In this document: piece after piece, positions 33,340 through 40,943 of the stretch | How positions within the stretch are numbered: the first letter of the stretch is position 1 | Layout: the number at the start of each line of letters is the position of its first letter | NCBI GenBank assembly: GCA_002261195.1 | Contig: MVBO01000132.1 | Span: 1-40,943 of the forward strand | Direction of reading: 5' to 3' | Source of the DNA: Bifiguratus adelaidae | Lineage: Eukaryota; Mucoromycota; Endogonomycetes; Endogonales | DNA length: 40,943 nucleotides | Program-made: the position numbers and the translations under genes | Notes under the pieces: generated by a model | What the model saw: the letters and a program-made list of their open reading frames with translations, nothing else | Databases searched by the model: none | Told to the model about the DNA's origin: nothing

Positions 33340-34097
33340 ATGCAAACAGTTACGAAACCAGACGTCTCCGCATCATCATCAGTTCTGGCGCCGCAAATCG
33401 CAAACCAGCCTGCAAAACGGCGGAAACCATCCTCTTCATCTCGACGCGGCAGTGTCGCCAGTTTTACATCCGAGTCCTCGTCCTTCCCAACGCCAACCCT
33501 GAATTCATCAACTAATCCCATATCTAGTCAAGATGCCGGCACTATATCGGGTCAATCGCCATCACTACGTGCTCTCGAGACCGATGTTCAACATCTAGCT
33601 GATCAACTTTCCTCCCTGACGATGCTTATAGGCAGCTTACGTAACACATACGAAAGCAGTCGAAGTGACCTCACCACTCTATCCTCAGACCACCCTACAC
33701 GCCTCAATAACCAAGAAAACGAGCTCTTGATGGCTTACGACGACATCAAGAATCGGCTGACACGTCTCGAGAAGCGGCTCTCCAAAACTGAAAATCTATT
33801 TGGGGAAATCCACCCTCCTCCGTCCGTTGCACCTTCGCCGATCATCGAGGGTATGCCCGATATGGGGACAGATGTTCGTTCCCATTCACTCTATGGTACG
33901 CGGATAGACTCAGAGTCTCAGCCGCATCATGATCCAAATTACGACGCTTATTACGTGCATCCTATATCGATGGACCCTGTATCGAGTTGGATGAGCCAAA
34001 AACCGGCCTTGGGCGATTCACCGTCAAGTAAGTGTAGATCCATGTCGCGGAGGAGTTGTGCTAATTTGGAATAGATCTCTCTGAGCCTGACATGTGA
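33340..34097 (+). CDS. Uncharacterised Ser-rich protein with a central coiled coil
   Basis: Two exons (33340-34027, 34075-34097) give 236 residues, ending NLSEPDM. I recognise no family. The N-terminal third is Ser-rich and basic (AKRRKPSSSSRRGSVASF, which contains an RRGSVAS PKA-like site). Residues about 80-155 form amphipathic helix with heptad leucines (LRALETDVQHLADQLSSLTM; DDIKNRLTRLEKRLSKTENL). The C-terminus is acidic, Pro- and His-containing. There is no basic region adjoining the coiled coil as in bZIP factors. The intron has a good GTAAGT donor and ATAG acceptor, supporting real expression. If the intron is not removed the frame continues another 15 codons (to 34074). Probably a nuclear or cytoskeletal adaptor, but that is a guess. 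Confidence 0.65.
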
Positions 34098-34445
34098 TCG
34101 CTTTTTGCTTAACCCCGCACATGTACATTGGTGGCGCTATTGGGGGGTTCTCCGGCTACCATTTCCGCACTCGGCATACAATTTACATTTTGAGCCTGTC
34201 TTGGCGCTTTTACCATTCCCTTATTGTCTTGTTTTTCCTCTCTTTCGGGATAAGCAATTCTGAGTTGATGACCAGCGATAATTGTGTATTTTATTGGTTG
34301 GATGACAAAAGGACAGGTTCACAAAGAGTCAGTCATTTTTCTCGTCTCAAGCACAGGCTCATGTACAACATATCCTTCAGGAAAAATCCGAAAAGGTGAA
34401 AATGAAGGCACAAGGACCATATAAGTGATCTGACCAGACAAATGT
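34098..34445. other. Convergent 348-nt 3' region, nothing else seen
   Basis: This lies between the stop codons of two convergent genes (the coiled-coil protein and CDC50). It is AT-richer and contains no supported gene, only presumed 3' UTRs. Confidence 0.5.
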
Positions 34446-35910
34446 TTAATCTTGATGGATGGGGGCACGGGCACCGACGTCCTTGTTCCAAGAAAGATAG
34501 CTCAAATCGCCCAATTTCCTGAGAACAATGTAAATTCACATGCTGCTGATGGACTTGCAGGGGGCTTACCTGGGCTTGATACAGTGGACCAAAGTGAAGA
34601 CGAGGCCCAAGAGAACGGATAGACAGCCCACGACTATATAGGCGATTCCCAAAAACGGATTCTTTCCACCCAAGGCAGATGTCGTGGAAATCACAAGTGA
34701 TTTGGTTCCACTGTACTCAGTGGTATCAAAATCTGTGCCTCGGGGTCAGTCATCGAGCTATAGCGTGCCATGCGGTGCACAACTCACTCATGTCAATGTC
34801 GACTTGATAGGTGCCTGCTGTGAGCACTTGGCCATCGTTGCGACCCCAGAGTTTGCGGAAATCGGGTAAACCAGCCGTTCTCATCCAGACTTGGAACGGT
34901 TCGTCCATCTCCAAATCAGGAGGACCAAAGATCGGGTCACCGTCCTTGTACTGACCGCCGGGATAATGCGGCTGCCAATTGGGAGGAGGGACGATCTGCG
35001 ATGTGTTGTAGTTTGTCTTGCCATACTTGCGCTGATCACTTGGCCAGGCAATGCCAATTGTGCTAAAATTATAGATGGATCCTGCGGTACTGATGGATCT
35101 AAAGGGACTTATGGTGTCTAATGAAGGTCGCGTTAGCCAAAACAAACTTTAGAAAGAAAAAATATACCCTCTTACCGTTGAATTGACTGTTGGCAATCAA
35201 ACCACAAGGATAATAGATCTTGCCAGCGTCATTTGACACCAATTGATTGCAAGACAGCGAACCAGCCGGTACTGCACTGCCCAACAATTGATTAGCATCA
35301 TAACTCTTAACGTAGCGTCTATGATTCTGATAAAAGTTTGTCAGACGATAGTATATAAAGACGGGTGGCTGAAGATCTTGAGGGATGGTGAACTGTAGCG
35401 TGCATCGCGTGATGGACAAATTATTGACGTTGGGCTTCGTATTGGTAAAGGTAGTGTAAGCCTGCGTGGTGGAATTGTACATGGGATTGGTCGTGTTGAA
35501 AGAGGAGGAGAAAGATGCAGAGTAAGCAGAGCTTGGGACATTTGTTTGGCTCGACACTTGATTACAGTGCGTATAATCAATCACAAGCTCATTGACCTAG
35601 AGTCCGCTTAAATAGACTGATCACTACAGCTGTTGCCCGCACTTACTCTGTTACTTGCCCAGTATAATACACCTCCGATGGGAGCAAAGATCAGTCCAAT
35701 AATGAAGAATGTTGGCAATACCGTCTTGGGTGTCAATATTGGCTGCCATGCTCGTAATCGCTGTTGCTTGAAGGCCGAATCTGACAAAAGGCCAATGAGC
35801 CCCTGATGGCACTAGACTATGCCTCACACCACTCTAGATTATATACTATACGTACCTGCAGGTCTCCGAGACTTTGTCTCTTCTGTATCCTTGTCCTTGC
35901 TCTTCCCCAT
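34446..35910 (-). CDS. CDC50: Phospholipid flippase beta subunit CDC50/LEM3
   Basis: Six exons in transcript order (35856-35910, 35647-35780, 35176-35596, 34788-35117, 34570-34732, 34446-34518) give 391 residues. CDC50 proteins chaperone and activate P4-ATPases that move phosphatidylserine and ethanolamine inwards across Golgi, endosome and plasma membranes. The N-terminus has [20 protein letters not shown], then transmembrane segment 1 (about 40-60, [20 protein letters not shown]). The lumenal domain carries conserved cysteines and several N-glycosylation sequons (NTT, NST, NLS, NFS, NTS) with the motifs [20 protein letters not shown] and [13 protein letters not shown]. Transmembrane segment 2 ([20 protein letters not shown]) and the cytosolic tail [14 protein letters not shown] follow. 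The second exon acceptor at 35780 is fixed by family alignment. It lies in tandem, 111 nt downstream of the TBC gene. Confidence 0.97.
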
Positions 35911-36021
35911 TGCGCGGGCCAAGACCAAGAATAGAGTCGAAAAGATTAATGCAAGCTTAAAATTGCTTTCGGCTGTGGATTCAAGCTTAACGTCTGGACA
36001 ATGACTTCTGATTAATTGCAC

Positions 36022-38854
36022 TTAATGATGACTAGGAGACACGTCTACACCACTACCCATCATCATCTGGGAGAATCGTCGAAATATGTTGCTGCTGGGT
36101 ACGGAAGATGTTTCAGATCTGGAAATAGTCTCTCTGAGCGCACTTGATTTGGATGTCGAGTGGTTTGGGGAAGTGTCTAGGGGAGAAATGGACTCGCTGG
36201 CATGGTGGTTCGTCCCTTTTGAGTCATTGAGCACAGAATTTGGGGTTAAAAATGGTCGATGACGGGATCCGGATGTTTTAGGTGGATCCGATTGAGGTGA
36301 AGAGTAGTCGATCGGTGCCGCGTTGTTGCTACGAGTCTCGGTGGTTGGTGTATCGGTAGGGGACCATGATGTGGCCATCTTTGTGGGTAAAGATATGCGA
36401 TGTTGTGATGAGTCTTGGCTGTTGCGGTTGAGCTGTCTTGCGCGCGGTCCGCTCGTAGGAGGTGCTCGGGAGACCGGTCCTTTTGTACCGTAATAGGCTC
36501 CGCTACCCCATGTAAAGCCCTTCAAAAGATCATCAATGGATTCTCGTCGCACCGTAAGACTGGAAAAGGATGATCGGTTGCTACGTAAGTGAGGAGCGGC
36601 GAGAGCCGCTGTAGCTTGATCTGCAGGGCTTTTCTCGCTCTCCTCCATGTCTGCATCCAGGTAGGGGTTGTAGCCTTCCGCCTGTTCCTTGTATTGACGT
36701 TCACGCCGTCTCTGGTGGATCTTGTAGGCACGCGCAATGACTGGTTCCAAGTCTGTAATCGGATAGTTTTGCAGTACGCGAACTGTCTCGGAGAAGTCGC
36801 CAGTCAGAATGGTCGTTCGTACACTGGTCACCATCGCCGTGAGAAAGTCCAGAAAGAAGCCCAGTTTCTCAATGCCTTTGCCATCATCTTCGCCAAAACC
36901 GTCCGCAAACACAGAATCCCAAAGCCTAATGACATCCGGCAACGATAACTCTTGCGCCAAAAGGACAGTGATCCATCGAAAGGCGTAATATTGCTCCTTG
37001 ATCTCCTTGTCTTGCATATTCTTCCAAAGGATAGGATCTAACCACTTGAGCTGAAGATTCAACCTTCGCATTGTAGCTCCAATGCCCGTACATGCATCTG
37101 TGTCAAGCGTACGCACAAAATGATCCCTTACTTGTGACATGAGTGATGCAAACGCAAAGAAGCTGTCAGCTTCGGCGTGCGCTTGAGCTTCCAGAGAAGA
37201 CGTGTCGTGTGCAAATAGGTAATAAATGGGTCCGAGGAGTTCGTTCATGCCTTGCACGTAGCCCACACCAGGATTTAGTTTTGCATATACGAACAGGATA
37301 CGTTCAATGGCCTCCCAATGTAGGTCGACCGTTGCTTGCGACTCTTCGTCGTTCCCGGGCAAACCTTCGTCATCACTTGACAATGGCGATACAAGGGTGC
37401 GATTTGGATTTGGTGTTGATTTGTGTGAATCCGAAGGCAAATTGCGATTGTTAATAGACAATGACGGTGATGGGGGTTGAGGGGATGACGTTCGTGTAGA
37501 TGATGGGGAGGATGCGTTGGTTCCGCTTCCTCCCTCTGACTCTATTCCGCTAAGCTCAGGCGTCGTGATGGCTGAAATGTGCATATTATCGTATCGACTT
37601 CTGCGCTTGGCGGCTCTAATGCTATCGCGTTGATGCTCCCGAGCACCAAAATCACGATTTAAATGCGCTATTCGTTTAAAGATAGATCGGCGAGTTGTTA
37701 TAGGTGAGATAAGAACGTCTTCGCCCTTGTGACCGGTGGACAAGGTGATGTCGGACATTGGCGCAATTCCTTGCTTCGATCCGGCGGGTGTACCAGGGGT
37801 GCCTTCAATAGCTCCAAGCGGGTCAGCCGCCATCGTTTGTTTGTCGATCTGCTCTATTTGCATCTTGCGTGGCCCAGGAGATGATCGCGTTTGCGAAAGC
37901 TGCGGGCGATGGGCATCAGTGCTACCATTATGTCGAGGTATCAGTCCATTCGTCGTAAGCTCCGATGCTTGGACATCACTACAAGGTGTAGCAGAAAATG
38001 ATGGATCTGAGGGCCTACGACGAAGTCCGCATGACATATGCGATAGAGATGCTCGTCGTTGAGCGCCAGGCCTACCAGATTCTGCAATACAATCTGAATT
38101 GGCAGCACGGGCATGTCGCGGGGATGGTCCGTTGCTCTTATGAGCGGCATCCTCTTTGTAAGCTGGGGACAGAGGGTTTAGCGGATTCAAAGGTACAGCA
38201 CTTTGAAAAAACGCGAAATCCGGAAGAGTGCGACGTACATCCTTGTCGATTTGCTCGAGAATAGTATTGTCAATGAAATAGTTGGCCCACTTGGAACTGC
38301 GCTCCGGGCTGAGGGGCTATGAAGCGTTCTTCAGTATCTCAGCAGCCTCATATGCTAAACGAATTCCACTTACATGGTCTTCCGCCGACTTTTCAACTTG
38401 CTCATCGCCTGGGTCAACCAAAAGCTCCTTGATCCACATCTGCATGACGACTGTCAGCTTTAATTCGATCTGTATATACGTAGGCTTTCCACTTACATAG
38501 TATGCTTGGCGATTTTCCTTGAGTACAGACTTCCATTGCCGTTTATCGGCTGGAATATTACCGAGCAGCAACTTCCACGCTGTTTGCCTTATGCCGACTT
38601 TATCTGGTATACCTATGGATGGTATAAGGTGCAACGCTCGTCGAAGACCATTGTGACGACGTCAAGTGACGACAACATACCATGGAAGCACATTTCCTTA
38701 AACTTGCCCATATCGATAACGGCATTCTGCTCGTCATTCTCGCTCGATACCGCGAGCGTCTGCTCAAAGTACAAAAGCCTGGTTTTCCGTAAAGGTCAAC
38801 GAGTCAGCGTTGCACTCGCGCTGTGACCGTGGCGTACCTATCCTTGTAGGGCAT
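36022..38854 (-). CDS. TBC1D13-type Rab GTPase-activating protein
   Basis: Five exons (38838-38854, 38681-38778, 38497-38612, 38374-38439, 36022-38316) give 863 residues. Features are FKEMCFHGIPDKVGIRQTAW (TBC start), the arginine finger motif IDKDVRRT (R127), and, after an insert of roughly 290 Ser/Pro-rich residues, the glutamine finger GYVQGMNELLGPIYY (Q454). The TBC domain continues with AFRWITVLLAQELSLPDVIR and LWDSVFADG. Both catalytic fingers are intact, so it should be active; mammalian TBC1D13 acts on Rab35 and Rab1-related traffic. The last 250 residues are disordered. The first coding exon is only 17 nt. S. cerevisiae lacks a clear TBC1D13 orthologue, in keeping with a filamentous or basidiomycete genome. 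Confidence 0.94.
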
Positions 38855-39211
38855 GTTGCCCGCAATTCTAAACGAGCGTCCTGCAGAACAATTACAACTG
38901 CACTACAATTCACACCAAGCTGTGCAGGCCTTGGTGCGCGATCAGCGTCACTGGAAATTTGGCGCGCTAAATTCCTTGGATTAGATCGACGCCATGCGGA
39001 GCAGAGAAGGAAGAACAGCGGGGATGGTGTAGTGTAGAGCTCGTATGTACTGACTTTACTGGAATAAAGGAACCACGTAAAATAGCGTAATTAGCCAACA
39101 GTTACTATACATATGTTTTTAAAAAGCAGAGATGCACATGTAGATCATCACGAGCTCTAAGCGAGATAAATCGGGAAAGCTACAGATTCGAGCAACTCCC
39201 ACGTTCTACGC
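38855..39211. other. 357-nt gap between the TBC gene start and the permease stop
   Basis: Both flanking genes are on the - strand, so this holds the permease 3' end and the TBC promoter. No gene or strong motif is visible. Confidence 0.5.
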
Positions 39212-40943
39212 TTATGTGAGGTACCACCACATGCGTGCAAAGAAATTCTTTGGCTTCGGTTCCTCGGTTTCGGCGGCTGCAATCTCATCAACACCAGTGT
39301 ACAAATCGACCTCCTCCGGACGTAGCATCTTGGTACCCTTGATGAACTTGAAGCCGAACAAGAGGATGAGAAAGACGGGTACGGGAAGGTAGGACGTGAT
39401 GAAAGTTGCCACATCCCAGTTCCCAACGGTAAAGACGGCCCATCCGTTGAAAAGAATGACGATGTTACACATAATGAATCCATACCAACCCAAGAAAGGC
39501 TGTAGAGGAGATTTGAAGGGGAGAGCGGATCTATCAAAGTTCTGTCTCTTCAAAGCCTTGTGCCAGCGAATGTAGGTGAACATGATGGCCATCCAGGTCA
39601 AGAGACCGCAAACAGAGGTCATGTTGGCAAACCAGCCAAAGACCTGTCCAGAAGTCGCGCCACCAATGCTCATGAATGCGAGCAAGCCGAAAGCAGCGGA
39701 AATGGTAACACAGATCCAAGGAAGACCTCGCTTTGTAGTTGCGAGCAAGAATCGAGGAGCTTGACGATTTACGGCAAGGGCGTAGAGAGCACGAGAAGCG
39801 GTGTAAACATCAGATGAGGCAGCAGACCAGGCGGAAGTCAATAGACAGGCATTAACAATGGAGGGAAGAACTGGAATTCCAGCGCGTGTGATGGCAATGA
39901 CGAATGGTGAAGCAGCGGCTGTACCCTTGTTCTTGGCATTCACTCCAGAGAGGTTCAAGGCAGGATCATCGGAAGGCACGAGAAGACCAATGATGAGGAC
40001 ACCAACGATGTAGAAAAGAAGAATACGGATGTATACGGACTTGATGGCACGAGGAAGGGATCGGCGTGGGTTCTTGGCTTCAGCTGCGGCGATGGCGACA
40101 ATCTCAGTACCAATGTAGGAGAAGGCCGATTGAATGAGCACACTCCAGAAGCCCAAGAATTGTGACCAAGCTCCAGGAGGACCCATAAAGTTGACAAATG
40201 GTCCAGGGTTTTGCCAATATTGGCCACCAATAGCGTTATGATCTGGGCCACCTCCAGCGACAAGGATGATACCAAGAATAATCAAGCCAATAATGGTGAG
40301 AATCTTGATACTGGCAAACCAGAATTCAGCTTCACCATAGGTACCGGAACCAGCAAAGTTGATTGCGCATACAATGACGAAGCAGATTGCAATCCATGCG
40401 CCATTGTTGATAGGATTCTCCATATTTTGCGTCCAGTATCCCACCAAAACAGCTGCGGCAGACAATTCGGCTGGTAGCACGATAGCCCAGTTGTAAAAGT
40501 AATTCCAACCCATAGTAAAGGAGAGTGCGGGATCCACTATTCGAGCGGCAAGGGAGATATGACCACCAGCGATCGGCAAGTAAGCGATCATTTCACCGAG
40601 GGAGTTCATCACAGACCACACAATGGTACCCATAATCGAATAACCAAGCAGCATACCGAGAGGACCACCATCACGAAGAGCGTTAGCCGTACCCAAGAAG
40701 AGACCGGTACCGATGACACCACCGATACTGATCATGGTAATGTGACGGTTCTTGAGACCACGGTGTAGCGAGGCACCAGCGGCCACAACCTCCTCATTCT
40801 GACCTTTCTCGAGGTTGCCGTGTTCCAAATGGGCTGTTTCCCCATTGCTGTAGTACTTTTCGTCAGCAGGGAGGTTGTTGGTGGTGGTATGTGTATTGTA
40901 CTCCCCGCCATAGCCAGTGGCGGTGTTTCCGTACCCCTCGCTC
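39212..40943 (-). CDS. Amino-acid permease (YAT/APC family), 5' end beyond the window
   Basis: One open frame runs from the right edge to the stop at 39212, with 577 codons visible and no ATG in the first 40, so the start lies outside. The protein is a plasma-membrane proton-coupled amino-acid importer with 12 expected transmembrane helices. The family signature is LHRGLKNRHITMISIGGVIG and TGLFLGTANALRDGGPLGML. It is followed by WSVMNSLGEMIAYLPIAGGH, FTMGWNYFYNWAIVLPAELS and FIGTE-like SYIGTEIVAIAAAEAKNPRR. The visible N-terminal tail is Gly/Tyr/Asn/Thr-rich and hydrophilic, as in fungal permeases regulated by ubiquitin. Substrate specificity cannot be read. No intron is seen, unlike most genes here. 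Confidence 0.96.
   Translation of the reverse strand, partial: SEGYGNTATGYGGEYNTHTTTNNLPADEKYYSNGETAHLEHGNLEKGQNEEVVAAGASLHRGLKNRHITMISIGGVIGTGLFLGTANALRDGGPLGMLLGYSIMGTIVWSVMNSLGEMIAYLPIAGGHISLAARIVDPALSFTMGWNYFYNWAIVLPAELSAAAVLVGYWTQNMENPINNGAWIAICFVIVCAINFAGSGTYGEAEFWFASIKILTIIGLIILGIILVAGGGPDHNAIGGQYWQNPGPFVNFMGPPGAWSQFLGFWSVLIQSAFSYIGTEIVAIAAAEAKNPRRSLPRAIKSVYIRILLFYIVGVLIIGLLVPSDDPALNLSGVNAKNKGTAAASPFVIAITRAGIPVLPSIVNACLLTSAWSAASSDVYTASRALYALAVNRQAPRFLLATTKRGLPWICVTISAAFGLLAFMSIGGATSGQVFGWFANMTSVCGLLTWMAIMFTYIRWHKALKRQNFDRSALPFKSPLQPFLGWYGFIMCNIVILFNGWAVFTVGNWDVATFITSYLPVPVFLILLFGFKFIKGTKMLRPEEVDLYTGVDEIAAAETEEPKPKNFFARMWWYLT

Noticed and set aside
35781-35802. CDC50 exon 2 starting at 35802 (extra residues before DSAFKQQR)
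   Set aside because: It breaks the frame with exon 1; the acceptor at 35781 restores the conserved [12 protein letters not shown] join.

Overview
This is an intron-rich fungal nuclear chromosome segment, most likely from a basidiomycete. The evidence is many short introns (mostly about 45-70 nt, GTRNGT donors, TAG/CAG acceptors), single-copy core eukaryotic genes on both strands, very short intergenic gaps, and an adenylate kinase carrying an N-terminal coiled coil that I recall from basidiomycete Adk1 proteins. The lineage is an inference and I cannot name the species. I saw no mobile element, CRISPR array, rRNA or convincing tRNA.

Layout, left to right: a 5'-truncated ribosomal protein eS4 gene (+); a ZDS1-type PP2A regulator and a BYE1-type PHD/TFIIS/SPOC protein (both -, in tandem); then, across a 605-nt divergent promoter, a CDC25 phosphatase and the ESCRT-0 subunit HSE1 (both +); the meiotic cohesin REC8 in 17 exons (-); an unrecognised possible gene (-); a metal-dependent amidohydrolase (+); 1.8 kb without a clear gene; a C2H2 zinc-finger factor, CENP-C/MIF2, a PP4 regulatory subunit and the PI3-kinase VPS34, all + and tightly packed; deoxyribose-phosphate aldolase (-) divergent from adenylate kinase (+); 1.3 kb holding a TATA-led leader; a small coiled-coil protein (+); the flippase subunit CDC50 and a TBC1D13-type RabGAP (-, tandem); and an amino-acid permease (-) cut by the right edge.

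Much of the window concerns chromosome segregation and mitotic entry (ZDS1-like, CDC25, REC8, CENP-C, PP4R1) or endosomal membrane traffic (HSE1, VPS34, CDC50, TBC GAP). This may be coincidence. Regulatory sequence supports some links: three ACGCGT boxes and a CACGTG lie in the 275 nt before CENP-C, an ACGCGT lies just before ZDS1, and a perfect TGACGTCA palindrome sits in the 115-nt promoter shared by aldolase and adenylate kinase.

Exon boundaries were built by hand from frame continuity, splice consensus and family conservation. Most models close exactly in phase. Places where they are uncertain are flagged.
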